The notes: generated by a model not told the origin, from the sequence alone. Shown: positions 22,179 through 33,863, numbered from the stretch's first letter. The stretch: DNA of 64,000 nt from Cinnamomum chago (GCA_038049695.1 CP142455.1:66226501-66290500), one strand, 5' to 3'. Program-made: numbers and translations.

Positions 22179-22383
22179 CACTACACCAAAAATCGAAAAT
22201 TGGAACGGAAAAGCGTTCCTAATCCTCCCGTTCCTAATTCGTTAAACCGTTCCAATTTCCGTTCCAATTTGGTACCAACCGTTCCTAATCCAAATTGGAA
22301 CGGAAATTGGAACGGTTTAACGGATTAGGAACGGGAGGATTAGGAACGCTTTTCCGTTCCAATTTCCGATTTTTGGTGTAGTG
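22179..22383. mobile_element. CACTA-type hairpin MITE, 3-bp target duplication
   Basis: The element begins CACTACACCAAAAATCG and ends in the exact reverse complement. It is flanked by AGT on each side (22176-22178 and 22384-22386). A CACTA tip with a 3-bp duplication is the hallmark of En/Spm-type elements. The whole 205 bp is almost one perfect hairpin: the arms GGAACGGAAAAGCGTTCC and CCGTTCCAATTTCCGTTCC pair across a short loop around 22270-22280. It interrupts the RT of element II just after the DDILVYS motif. Removing the insert with one AGT restores the frame (VYSKSREEHADHL). Confidence 0.95.
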
Positions 22384-23623
22384 AGTACACCAAAATGTCG
22401 TCGATGAAGACTATGATAAATTGATCGAGATAGGGAGCAAAGATTCTATTCATCAATGTCATAAATACTGCAAGGGCATTGGTAAAGCCAAAGGGCATCA
22501 CCAGAAATTCATAGTGACCATATCTTGTTTTGAAGGCCGTCTTCTCAATATCTTGCTCTCGGACTCTTAGCTGGTGATATCCTGATCTGAGGTCGATCTT
22601 CGAAAAGTAAGCTGCTCCCTGAAGCTGATTAAATAGTTCATCAATTCGAGGCAGTGGGTATTTGTTCTTTATTGTTACTTGGTTAATCTGCCTGTAGTCT
22701 ATGCACATTCGAAGAGTCCCGTCTTTCTTCGTCACGAACAACACTGGAGCTCCCCATGGTGATACGCTAGGACGTATAAGTCCCTTGTTCAGCAAGTCTT
22801 GCAACTGCCCCTTTAATTCTCGGAGTTCTGCTGGAGCCATTTTGTATGGTGCCTTTGAGATTGGAGCGGTGCCCGGTATTAAATCAATGGAAAAGTTGAT
22901 TTCCCTAGACGGAGGCAATCTTGGAATCTCATCCGGAAACACATCTGGAAATTCGCACGCCACTGGGATCTCTTCCAACTTCACAGGCAGTTTCTTCTCA
23001 CAGACAAAAGCAAAGTAGCATTCATAGCCACTCTCTAGAAGCTTGACAGCATCCAACGCTGACACAAGTCCGGACTTCGACCTTTCTCTCTGTACACCTT
23101 CGAATATCACATTCGACTCCGGCTTCTCCACCTTAAAGGTGATAGTCTTGTGGAAGCAGTCCACACAAGCGCGATATTTCGCGAGCCAATCCATTCCAAG
23201 GATGATGTCAAAGTCTTGCATCGCTAGGATGATCAAATCTACCGGCATTAGTAACTTTCTGATCTGGACACTACACTCGGGATAGTAGTTATCACAAGCT
23301 ACTCGCTTACCCACCGGGGTAGTCATCATCAACACAAAAGGAAGCAACTCAGGCGGTTGCTGTAGACCACTAGCAAAAAGAGGCGCCACAAAAGAGTGTG
23401 TGGATCCCGAATAAATTAAGGTCCTCGCATCTCTAGCACAAATCAAAACAGTACCTTCTACTACATTACCGACTGCTTCTGCCTGCTCAAGGTTGGTTGC
23501 AAAAAGTCTCCCAGCTTGTTGTGGCAACGGTCCGGCTTGCTGACGCTGTGGTCCTGGCCTTCCTGACTGTTGTCGTTGCTGCTGCTGCTGAGGTCTTGGA
23601 GGAGGTGGGGGTAATGCTAACCG

Positions 23624-24663
23624 TTAAGATGGAGCTGGAATTGCTGGCCTGGTTGGCTGCTGGGGATGTTGTTGCTGAGGTGTTCCATAACCTCCTCTGT
23701 TCCTAGGACAGGTTGTTGCTCGGTGCTCCATAGATCCACAAAGAACACATGCACCTGTGTTTCTCCAACACCTCTCAGTAGGGTGTCCTTTTCCACATGT
23801 TCCACACTTAGGTGTGTTAGGGCCACTAACTACACCCTTTTGCTTTTTGTGCGGAAAGTTCTTCCCAAAGTGAGACACACTCCGCTTAGGATCAGCATTT
23901 CTTTTCTTCCTAGCCATTTCCTCTGCCATGTAGGCTCTGTCTACTGCATCTTGGAAAGTTTTAGGCCTTTTGTATACTATCACGTGTTCTTCATACATTG
24001 GGTGAAGTCCACCGACAAATCGTTTTACCTTCTTCTCTTTCGTGTCCACCAGATCTTTCGCAAACTTGGACAATTGAGTAAAAGTATGCACATACGTTGC
24101 CACTGTCATTTGGTTCTGCTTGAGAGTGATGAATTCTTCTTCTTTCTTCCGGTACAAGTGCTCCGATATGAACTTGCGACGAAATTGTTCTTGGAATGTT
24201 TCCCATATGGTAGCATTGGGCATGACTCTATAAGCCTCTCTTATAGTCTTCCACCAATCCTTGGCAACTCCTCGAAACATAGAAGTAGTGAGTACGACTC
24301 GTTGCTTATTGTCGCATACTACTGTTTCAAACACATCGTTTAAATGCTCTAACCATTCGTCAGCTTGAATGACATCTTCTTTCCCTTGGAACTCTGTAGC
24401 TCCTCTTTTTCTGAACTTATCGAACAATGCATTTAGGTCATTTTCTTTTGACTGGATGACCACTTGAGTACCCGAGCTTGGTGGTGGTTGACCTTATCTG
24501 GTCATCACTGCTACGAGATATTCGTTTGTCTTGGCCATTTCTTCCATTAAGGCCATCATTCGTGCTTCCATCGGGGAAGGATCATTGTCCATTTCCACAA
24601 GGGTTCCTCATTATGTGACTCATTGTTTCCGTCGTTATTTTCGTTTCCGGAACCGGATGCCAT
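23624..24663 (-). pseudogene. Element II gag
   Basis: The main frame (24463-23624) contains the gag capsid domain: ADEWLEHLNDVFETV, VLTTSMFRGVAKDWWKTI, WETFQEQFRRKFIS, then HTFTQLSKFAKDLVDTKEKK. Two zinc knuckles follow: CGTCGKGHPTERC (CX2CX3HX4C) and CVLCGSMEHRATTC (CX2CX4HX4C), then a Q/P-rich tail. The likely start is the Met at 24663 (MASGSGNENN). The N terminus is now broken by a frameshift near 24600 and a stop near 24497. Gag would form the virus-like particle. Confidence 0.9.
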
Positions 24664-24861
24664 TGTCCTGCAAAACAATTATAAAAGTTAGGACTCTAGT
24701 CTACCTCTCTACCTACACGGTACTCACACGAGACACCAATTTCTAACAATTAACGCACAACCAGTAATAAACTAGCCTGATAACTCTATACTCACAATCG
24801 ATTCTAATGTGTCCTCACAACATTTCTAATTGTTTCTAAGTCTTTTAAGAAGACTTTCAGA

Positions 24862-24873
24862 GCTCTGATACCA
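24862..24873 (-). promoter_or_regulatory. Primer-binding site of element II (tRNA-iMet)
   Basis: On the minus strand TGGTATCAGAGC, complementary to the 3' end of initiator tRNA-Met, lies 10 bp inside the end of the 5' LTR. The gap of TACGTAAGTA between LTR and primer site is longer than the few bases usually seen. Confidence 0.9.
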
Positions 24874-25505
24874 TACTTACGTATGTCACATCCCGGTCCC
24901 GAAATCACCCTGGCCTAGGGTAATCCCCGAGGTGTGTCACACGTACTCCCGCATGTTGTACCTATCTCGAGCCAAATACAACACACGAAGGAGAGAAAAT
25001 TGACTAATCCATATGTGAGTTCAGCTCACTAACATAAACAATACCAGTTAAACACAGCGGAAGTCATAATTCATTCATAGAAGGTATCATTTCCCATTCA
25101 GTGCAATTAAACATTTAAGTTGATACAAAAGAATTAGACAAGTATATATATATATATTAAGTTACAAAAGAGGGATCAATGAAAGAACCTTATACATCCA
25201 TTGAAAAGAAAGCCTATACAGCCACAACCAAAAGTAGATGCAAAAGAATTCCGTATGACCATATAAAAAGGTTAATCACACGAACTATGGTATCTGCAAA
25301 AGTGTAGTCCGCACTCCGAGGAGGTAGAATCTAAGCTGGCCCTGGTTCTGGCCACTCTTCTAATCCTGACGGTACCTCTTGGGTACCCTCCTCTCTCTCC
25401 TGGACCGCTTCAAGGTCGGGAGCTAAATCTGCGTCTGTGACACCAAATGTAGTATCTCAATACGACGATTTCGCAAGTATAGGCAAGATAAAAAATCACG
25501 TAGTG

Positions 25506-26464
25506 GGCAAAACCTGGAGATATGCCCTGTCTCTCCGCAATCATAGCACACTCGGGGTCCACGCTGCGGCTACTGCTGATGCTGAGGCTGGTACTGAAAC
25601 TGCCCTGTTGGCCGTTGCCTCTGGAATGGCTGCAGCTATCGTAGGGGCATGGGCTGCTGCCTGATCGGAGCGATCCGGAGTCGTTTCTGCTGGCGAATGG
25701 ACTCTAGTCGCTGAAGATGCTCCTCTGCCCAGAAAGCTCTCCTCAAAGCCTCCTCGTAGGTAGGCAACTCGATGCAGGTCATGGCTATCTGGATCTCCTC
25801 TCGCAACCCGTCTACGAACCGCCGAACCCTCTCGGCCTCTGACGTGAGCAGCGCCTCTGCAAATCGGGACAGCTGGGTGAAGCGAACCTCGTACTGAGAG
25901 ACTGTCGTGTCACCCTGAACAAGAGTCTGAAACTCCCGGAGCTTACGCTCTCTGACATGAGTGGGGATGAACTTCAGAAAAAATGTGAGTCTTGAAGGCA
26001 GTCCATGCTACCTCGTCTCCAATCTCCTCATAGGGCCTCTGAATGACTCTCCACCAGTCCTCCGCCACGCCGCGGAACATGTAAGCCGCTAACTGCACTC
26101 TCTGGCGCCCCGAGCACTCGAAGACTCGGAAAATCTTCTCCATCCGGACGATCCAATCGTCCGCCACCATAGGGTCGTCTGTGCCCGTGAACTCAGGCGG
26201 TCCCCTCTTGAGGAACCTCTCAAAGATCAGGTTCGGGTCTGCTCCCCGAACTGGTGCATCCTCATGGGCTGGTGGGGCCACTCGATCGATCACCTCCAGG
26301 ACCTGCGCCTGAAACTGCGCGAAGTCCTCCGTCTGCCGCTGATGGGCTACCGTCTGGGCCTCCTGAGCAGTGAGGAAGGCCTGAAGAAACCTCTCGAATC
26401 GTCGCTCGTGGGCGGACTGCTCGTCGAGAACGACCGTCTCCGGGCGTGCACCATCTCCAGACAT
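25506..26464 (-). pseudogene. Element III gag, 3'-truncated
   Basis: The frame starts at Met 26464 (MSGDGARPE) and shows a helical N-terminal part, the capsid motifs FLKRGPPEFTGTDDP, ADDWIVRMEKIFRVF, AAYMFRGVAEDWWRVI, then a frameshift in a T run near 25978. The shifted frame continues FIPTHVRERKLREFQTL, QLSRFAEALLTSEAERV and ends with the knuckle CYDCGETGHISRFC (CX2CX4HX4C) right at the truncation. The capsid plan is the same as in element II, with low identity, so it is a different family of the same group. Confidence 0.9.
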
Positions 26465-26615
26465 CTGTCACGAAAAAGAACTTGTGTCAGTTTAAGTCCA
26501 AAACCTAAGACTACACTGACTCTACCCAATCCATCGTCCTCACACGTATCCCATCACTCGAATCCTCACTACGTCCTATGGTTTCTAGTGTGTTTTATTT
26601 CCTAGAGACCAGCTC

Positions 26616-26627
26616 GCTCTGATACCA
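26616..26627 (-). promoter_or_regulatory. Primer-binding site of element III (tRNA-iMet)
   Basis: TGGTATCAGAGC on the minus strand lies 5 bp from the LTR end at 26633, the normal spacing. Confidence 0.9.
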
Positions 26628-26632
26628 ATAAA

Positions 26633-29600
26633 TGTAACGCCCCAATTCCGGATACCGAAATAATCGTTCGAATACCCGAAGTTGGCGCGCTACTACCCGG
26701 AAAATCCGAGAACTTCCAAGATCGTAGGCCGCAGTGAGGTCCAATTTAAAACTTTTTGAACCATATAATAATAACATTTAAATTTGCGAAAGCATAACGA
26801 TTAAATAAAGCGGAAGCAATAGGTATCGATATATATAAGTGTGAGCAGAACAGTAGTCTAATTAAAATGTGTCAGCTGTAAATCAAAAGTTATTACATAT
26901 TTGAATTCTACCCAACTCACTACAAAAATTGTCTCTCAAAGCCCAAAATAATAAGAGACACTCAGAACCCATGTGGATCGTCTCCGCCCTCCGGCTCGAC
27001 ATCCGGGTCGGCCGGGCCCCATGCGTACTCTCCAGCGAGCGGCGCCTCAACTAGCGCTAATGCATCCTCAGCGAACTCTGGGTCAAGGCCTAAGCACCAA
27101 TGAAGGGTCAGATCTAAAAGATCTGGCAAGTTACAGCATACTACTAACATAGAACATATATATAAAAGGAAAATAAAGACAGGTATATAGATTAAATGAA
27201 TAGCAAGGTAAAGAACTAAGCAGTTGTGCATTTAAATCATAAGGAATCAGTATAAAGATAAACATCTAAACTACTACAACGAAGTGGCACATTCACACGA
27301 GCTGGAATACCGCGGGATATTATGCCGCGGCCCTCCCATACTGAACACAGTTGCGGCGGGGAAATCTCATCTGTGCTGGGAATTACTAATCCCGCAAATC
27401 ATCTCATCATCTCATCATCTCAACACTCCAGACCGGCACGGTATCACACCGTCCGTCTTAACCATACAGCTCATCATGATAGCTTCACAATACTCAACTA
27501 GCTCCTACCGGGGATGATCAGTCCACAGGTTGAGCTTAAATCAACCGAGTGAATGTTCATGCCGACTCAGGAATACTCTAAGGGTTTGTGTCTGTCTAGG
27601 CTTTGCCTTGCGTGAACAAGGTCCTAACAATGTCTCTAAGAGGTCTACAAATATCCATTTTAGTCTATGGATTTCATTCAAGGTCCAAGCCCGCTCGTTG
27701 GATCCATACCAAGGCCCATCAGCACATGACCTGGTCTAAATCTGTCCAAACGAGGCAACTAATCCATTTACTACTGATAAACAGTTCCATTTCAATCCAT
27801 ATAACTTAACAGTCCAATAAAACTACCTCTTCCAACTAAAGGGTTCTCATCTCCACACTTAGGCCCAATAAGGGCCCGCCTAGATACAGACACGGGTCAG
27901 TGATCTCCAATCGTTCTAACGGGTCACCTCTAAGATACCCTAGGTTCAGGTCCTCCAATTATGTTTAATTAACAGTAAACAGCTACACTAAAGATCTAAG
28001 AATGACAGAATAATAATAATGAAGTATAAACTTCAATGAAGGAATCAACAAGAAAATCCAACGGTCCAATCCTAGGTAATGGCCACAATAGGTTCAGGTC
28101 TATCTCCGGTAATTCGATCTCTAAACGAAGTCATTAATGCCATAAAATACTGTATTTGGTGCTTAGGTGGTTACGGGCATCTTTGACAACTCTTAGAGGT
28201 CGAATCATCTTAGATTAATAACCTAAACCCTAAACAGTGGTCCCCGCGAGTCAAGGTTGAGCCACACCGTTGACTCGGGCTTAGAACACTGATAAATGTT
28301 CATTTGGATGGTCAATGGGCCCCACAACTGATCATAGCTCCTAAATGTTGAAAACTGGAAAATCAGGGTTTTCCAGGTGAACCTGATGTGTAGTGAGCTC
28401 GGTTGATCTCCTGGCCGGGAGGATCAACCGAGTGTACTAACTAATCTGAATCAGGCTTCCTGGACAACTTAATTCGTTTCTAAAGATTTCCAGCGTGTCC
28501 GGTCAAACAACCTGGCCTAGGTGATTGACCGCATACTCCAAAAACCTTAGAAAGATTGATGTCCCAGCTTTAAACACTTTCTAAATGTAAATACTAAGTA
28601 TCAGGTTGATTTGGATGTAAGGAGTCTGAGTTTCGGGTGAAAAATCAACTTTCAGTCAATTCTTGCAGTAATAGTGTATTCCGGGTCAACCTGGGTAAGA
28701 TCAGGTCAACTTGGTTATTAGGAATAGGGTTTCCTGCAAGAAAATGGCTGAGGGCCAATTTTTCCCAAAAATACAGTGGTCTCGGTCGACCAGGATAGGT
28801 CCCAGTCGACCTAGACAATAGGAAACTCAGTCTGTAGAGAAAAGCTAACTGGGAGCTGTTTTTCCCATTTTTCAGTGTTCTCGGTCGACCCAGACAGGTC
28901 TCGGTCGACCTAGAACACTGTCGGTCGAGTCAGGTCGAGTCTGCAGGAAAAATAACTGAGCCTCATTTTTTTCAGTTTTGCAGTGTCGCCGGTCGACCAG
29001 GGGGGGTCTCGGTCGACCGAGGACACTGCATTTTCAGTCCCAGGCAGTTTTCTGCAACTTCTCCGTTTTGACTCCTTTTTCGCCCAAACCACTTCCAAAC
29101 CTTTCCAAACTTCACCAACACCTTTCTAATCATTAATTAACTCCATAACCCATCCATTAACACCTTGTGGCCCACTGATCTTCCAAATGGGGGGTGAAAC
29201 CCCCATCCATCAGTGACCTTTCATCCAAACAATAAAAACAGAGGCTCCAGGTGATTCTAAAGACTGAATTTAATCACAGCTATGAAATTAAGCTACTGAA
29301 ATCAAGAAATAAACATATGTGTGCTAAGCTAGGAGTATGAGCACTTGCCTTTGATAATAGAGAGAGGGTTTGTAGAGAGAGATAACTTAAAGAGAGAGAG
29401 AAGCAGAATTCCAGCAGTGAAGTGAAGAAGAAGAAGACACAGCTGCTGTAGCAGTAGCAGCAGCAACTCTCTAATGAAGAATCCCAGCACCACAGAACCT
29501 CCCAGGTGAAGAAATGAAGAGGAAGAAGAAGAAGTAGCAGCTGCTGCTGTGTAGGGGATAATCCCAGCAGTAACAGTGATGGCCCCAGCACACAGTAATC

Positions 29601-30440
29601 TCAGAAATGAGGGAAATGAGGGAGAGGAAGTGAAGAGAAAGTGTAGTGGCTGTAGCAGCTCCAAGGAGAACTCAGCACAGCAGTAACTCCCAGCATAAAC
29701 TGTGGTTTCCAGCTCAGCAGGGAAGAAGGAGAAGTAGTTGCAGCAGTTACAGAGGAGGAGTTCCAGCACAGATTCGGCCCAGCAGCTTGGAGGAATGAAA
29801 TGGGAAGGGAAGTAGAGGGGAATGAAGAAGGAAGATGAGGCAGCAGTTGTGGCTCTTAGGGAAGGATCCCAGCAGTAACACAGTAGCAATACCAGTTCAT
29901 ACGTAGGAAGGAAATTGAGAGAGGAAGAAGAGGGAAATTGCAAGGAACAGTGAATTGGTCTTGGGATGGGGGCTGAGCTTAAGGTTTAGGGTTCTTGCAT
30001 TGGGATAAGAGATGTTTTATAGCTTAGGGGAGGGGTGGCTTAAGACAAGATTAGCCTTAGGGTTATTATGCAATTAGGGTTAGGGTTAGGGTAGATTAGG
30101 TCTTTTGGTAAGAAGCTTCTAGAAAGGAGCACCTCTTAACACTAAACCCACTCTAATTAAAATTAAACCCACTAAAGACATATCTAGCTCTATTAGACCC
30201 TAGGATTAACAAAACCTCCTACTAATTAAAATACTAACTCGACTAAGCTAATCTAACTCTAACTTAGGAAATCTAACTAATCTCTCATATCAACCCCTAA
30301 TTAGCCCAATTAAATAGTAATTAGCCATGATTAGCAAAGATTAGCAATAATTAGCAAATATTAGTAGTAATTAGCATATATTAGCATAGATTAGTCTATA
30401 AAATAGCAATTAGAGGGCCCACCAAGGGTGGGGCCTCACA
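26633..30440 (-). repeat. 5' LTR of element III (3808 bp)
   Basis: On the minus strand it begins TGTGAGGCCCC and ends GGGGCGTTACA next to the primer site. It holds a repeat module rich in GGTCGACC palindromes at 28770-29050, a region of purine-rich and CAGCAG-rich sequence at 29400-29940, and a short telomere-like run at 30073-30093. The long frames at 29280-29943 are low-complexity and not credible proteins. No second LTR exists, so age cannot be estimated. Confidence 0.9.
28680..29055. repeat. Repeated GGTCGACC palindrome modules in element III LTR
   Basis: Three imperfect modules of about 95-105 bp each carry a pair of GGTCGACC or GTCGACC sites (28789/28813, 28884/28905, 28990/29011), flanked by CAGTG(G/T) and CACTG words and separated by a TTTTTCCC-like tract. 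Diverged units with GGTCAAC lie just before, at 28683-28715. Confidence 0.85.
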
Positions 30441-32903
30441 AACTGGCTACCCGGTTCTGGAGTTCTGGTGCTCCAGGCGACTTACTGCAATAGTCTCTAA
30501 TAAATAAACCAAGTGCTGACCCCGTCGGGCATCACAAGGTCGAAGCTAGGTAGTGCCGACTCAATCGAATAAAACTAATCGAAATAAAATGTGGAGTCAA
30601 GTGACAGTACCTCTTGAGTACCCTCCTCTCTCTCCTGGATCGCTTCAGGGTCGGGAGTTGAATCTGCGTCTGTGACACCAAATGTAGTATCTCAATACGA
30701 CGATTTCGCAAGTATAGGCAAGATAAGAAATCACATAATGTTGCAATTTGAATTTAAGACAAGTAAATAGAATTTAGTGATGTTAACGATAAGTATCAAC
30801 TACGTAAATTGTCCAAGATCGAATTTATGCTGGGAATCAATTAATAAGAAAACACACTAAATTGGCTACTACTTTAAGCTCATCCTCTCAAAGAGAGCAA
30901 ATCTAGTTGGGATGTCACCAGCTGCCCGACCAAAGGCTAACTGGATATCCGGTTCTGGAGTTCCGGTGCTCCAGGCGACTTACTGCAATAGTCTCTAATA
31001 AATAAACCAAGTGCTGACCCCGTCGGGCGTCACAAGGTCGAAGCTAGGTAGTGCCGACTCAATCAAATCAAACTAATCGAAATAATATGTGGAATCAAGT
31101 GAGTTTGTATTTCAGACTGTCTATAATCCAAATCAATTCAATTCATATATCACAATATACTTACTTTATCTACATTTTCGATAATTACTGAATCAATATA
31201 CAAGATTTGAAGAATGACGGAGATCATAAGGGAATTAAACCTCAAAGGATATTGATGATGCAATAACTTATTTATTTATAATGATTGATCTATCAAAGGA
31301 AGATATAATTCAATATGAAATGCAATAATTTAAGGAATCAAGGAATTTACTAGTCAATCTAGTCTAATCCTCTATTGTGTCATCACCATCGAATTCGATA
31401 TACATTTAAGGAACCTTTGTTTAGTGTCACAGGTTAATAAAAGTTCATTAAATTAATATCCATGGTGTGGTAATAAGGTCCTGATTGGTTTTAACCTACT
31501 CAAGTTCCTAGGTTTTCAATTAGGCAACTAAAGGTTTAGGTAGTGATTTATGGCTCTAAGAGGGCATTGGAAATAAAATAAAACAATTTAAAACTTTTAG
31601 GGTTTCGGTCAGCTGGAGGTGACCTGGCAGTTAGCCGCCTGTAGAACAGTCGGCTAGCCGCCAGGTAACCGCCTGGTGACCGCGGTTTCCTGACAGAGTG
31701 TCAGCTACTGGAAAGGTAACCGTGGTTTTCGGCTAGCCGCCAAGGGTCACGCGGCTAGCCGTCAGGTGATCGCGATTTCCTGACAGAAAAGGTCACTTAC
31801 TGGAATTGGAACCGTGGAGTTACGGTTAGCCGCCTGGGGTTCACGTGGCTAGCCGACAGCCGCCTGTCCTGCGGATCTGTTTTTATGTGTCCATTCTGAA
31901 GCTCTCTCTCCTCTTCTCCTCTCCCTACTTCTTCCCACCTTCTGTAACATGGAGCCTTCTTGGTCCCATGTTCAACATAAAATCATTCCATAACATTTAA
32001 ATACATAAAGAGAGTTCAACATGCATTTTAAATCCATTATTACATTATTGAATACTAAGAATCATGAGTAAACATAGAATCAATGGAAAATAACAAAATG
32101 TAAATTCATATTATGCTTATACTTGCCTCAAATTTAAGCTTTCCAAAACTCTTCTACTCTCTTAGTGTTCAAAACCCTAAAATCCCCAAAAGATTCAAAC
32201 CCTAGACACAATGCACATGGAAAACACATGAATATGAATGCATGTCTAGCACAAGGGTCTTTTGACTCCATTTCAACTCAAACATACCATGAAGGATGGG
32301 TTTGAGTCATACCTTGACAAGGAATCCGAAATTTGGAGTTAGAGAAGAGATGGTTTCTTGAAAACAAGAGGTGTAGAAGATGAAGAAGTTGATCCCCACA
32401 CTTGTCTTCCCTTGCACAAGGCTAAAGAGCTTGGAGAAAGGGAGAGAAATTGAAAGGAAGGAAGGAAAGAAGAGTCTCTCACTCACTCTCTCCACAGTCA
32501 CTGTGCAAACGAATGAAGTGCATGGGTTGGAGTGGTTATGAGTGATAAGGTTGGAAACTTTTTGCTGAAAAGTCCACTGGTTTTATATAATTTCAATTTA
32601 AGTCAAATGAAGCTAAATACGAAAATTGACGTGCTCAACAAGATACACGCGATGACACCAAAATGACGTGGAAATGATGCAAAACGAGAAAAAATCTATA
32701 ATTACGAAACAGTCCTTGACTCAATCCAAGTGAGTCAACTCTACTTCACTTAACTAATTAAGACTCAAGACTCAATTTAACTCAGTCTAAAAAGACTAAT
32801 GAGTACTAAAGTCGATGATTTACAACTAAACATCATCAATTAAGCTAAATCCCATTAATGTAGCACTAATGAAGATTAATTTGGATTGGGGTGTTGCAAT
32901 ATA

Positions 32904-33863
32904 TGATTATAATAGATGCACAGTCAAATTATCATTTGATTAGAGTTTCTTATTATAGTACACCATTATATATGCAAGATTCCATCTGATTACAGAGAAT
33001 TTCTTGATTGAGCTCTGCTGATTATTGGAATTATAATATTCATAGAGTAAAGGTTCTGCTGTCGTATGATTGTGCATCTGACAAGTTGTGTATGTTTCAT
33101 AAAATTTCCAAGACGCCATCTATTCTCCTGGGAACTTACAAAGCCAGTTTGAGTAATGATGAAATATAATAAAAAAATGTAATTACAGAAACTGATTCCA
33201 TGGTTAAGTTAATCAACTCTATTTGCTTATCTCTTCACATTGTGCATTCCTATTGACCACTCTTTCCAAAAAGGGTCAGCGATGATATTCATGATGGAAA
33301 TTTTGTTGGGATAGCTGTGAATGTAGAAATTTACCATACAAAAAACATAAAAATAAAATAAAACACACCAAGTCTGAGTGTCTGACTGAAAGCTGAAGCA
33401 CATTATATGGAACAATATATTTAGACAATGCTTAGACCCCACTAATAATGCAAATATTTTGAAAAGCGCACTGCCCCAATATACAATACGCTCCTCTCGG
33501 ATTTGTTACACCAATTGTACACTCGAATGATAATGAAGACTTGAACTGGGAAAGCCATTTCTAATGTTGCTCAAAGTAAATAGAACACTTGAAATTAAAC
33601 AGAAGGGGAGAAGTCTAGGTAGCCCTCCAAAAAGGCTGTTTCAAGAAAAATAATAATAAAGACAATGACAGTTATAAAATTAATGTTTTACCGCTTGTCT
33701 TACAATCTGAACAAAGATACCAGAATAAGATTCATGCAAAATGAAAGAGAATTTCCAATTTTCCATTCAAATCTTAGCCTATATATAAAGTACATATCAG
33801 AATGCTAAAGAAAACAAAATAGTACATGATACTCAAGTCAAGAACTTTCCACTCTGCCACTGC
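32904..33863. other. Intergenic sequence and probable 3' region of the plastid-protein gene
   Basis: No coding region is supported. The part adjacent to 33864 should contain the 3' untranslated region of the minus-strand gene. A 71-codon frame at 33227-33442 has no recognisable features. Confidence 0.5.

Larger units (their letters stand above)
19760..23623 (-). pseudogene. Element II pol: protease, RT, RNase H, integrase, chromodomain
   Basis: Blocks in order from 23527 downward: a protease with [10 protein letters not shown], where the catalytic Asp (expected LIDSG) is Tyr; RT with [19 protein letters not shown]-type [31 protein letters not shown] and [10 protein letters not shown]; RNase H with VIYSDASRVGLG, HSDHRSLQFLF and VADALSR; the HX-C2 zinc finger ending YTCQRVKFEH; integrase with ISMDFVSGLP, VIVDRLTKSAHF and TAYHPQTDGQSERT; and a chromodomain-like end EEPTWELEEQVARHYPELF. 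The RT is split by the MITE at 22179-22383. A TGA stop (likely from TGG) is at 20926-20928, and a one-base deletion lies near 20788. The frame runs on into the 3' LTR. Confidence 0.95.
25506..30440 (-). mobile_element. Truncated Ty3/gypsy element III nested in the element II LTR
   Basis: Only the 5' LTR (26633-30440), primer site and gag up to the zinc knuckle remain. The right end is an exact LTR terminus (minus strand TGTGAGGCCCC) abutting the element II LTR. The left end is a broken junction just after the gag knuckle, with a short TG overlap. Pol and the 3' LTR are gone, so no target duplication can be tested. Confidence 0.9.
17037..32898 (-). mobile_element. Ty3/gypsy chromovirus, element II, with 5-bp target duplication
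   Basis: A minus-strand element is bounded by LTRs that start TGTAATACC or TGCAACACC and end GGGATGTGACA. It is flanked by a perfect 5-bp duplication ATATA at 17032-17036 and 32899-32903. In element order it holds a 5' LTR (24884-32898, expanded), a primer site (24862-24873), gag, protease, RT, RNase H, integrase and chromodomain, a polypurine tract and a 3' LTR (17037-19832). The chromodomain-like C terminus and long LTRs fit the Tekay/Del type of chromovirus; that assignment is inferred. Gag and pol carry nonsense and frameshift changes and a MITE, so it cannot be autonomous. Confidence 0.95.
24884..32898 (-). repeat. 5' LTR of element II, expanded to 8.0 kb
   Basis: Compared with the 3' LTR it is a mosaic. 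Position 24884-25505 equals 17037-17654; 25506-30440 is a truncated second gypsy element; 30441-30604 equals 17852-18015; and 30605-32898 equals 17519-19832. The last two show that 17516-18015 was tandemly duplicated in this LTR, with the join at a shared TGAC. The nested element landed in the first copy, and a deletion then removed about 197 bp of LTR plus most of the nested element. Confidence 0.9.

Noticed and set aside
23666-24343. 225-codon plus-strand frame
   Set aside because: It is antisense to the element II gag domain, which has clear capsid motifs.
29280-29943. Two long overlapping minus-strand frames (103 and 204 codons) rich in Leu, Ser and Cys
   Set aside because: They lie wholly within the element III LTR in CAGCAG- and GAAGAAG-rich DNA. 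Their composition is low-complexity and no domain is visible.
30073-30093. Telomere-like run of TTAGGG
   Set aside because: Only about three units, inside an LTR, and plant telomeres normally use TTTAGGG. It is not evidence of a telomere.
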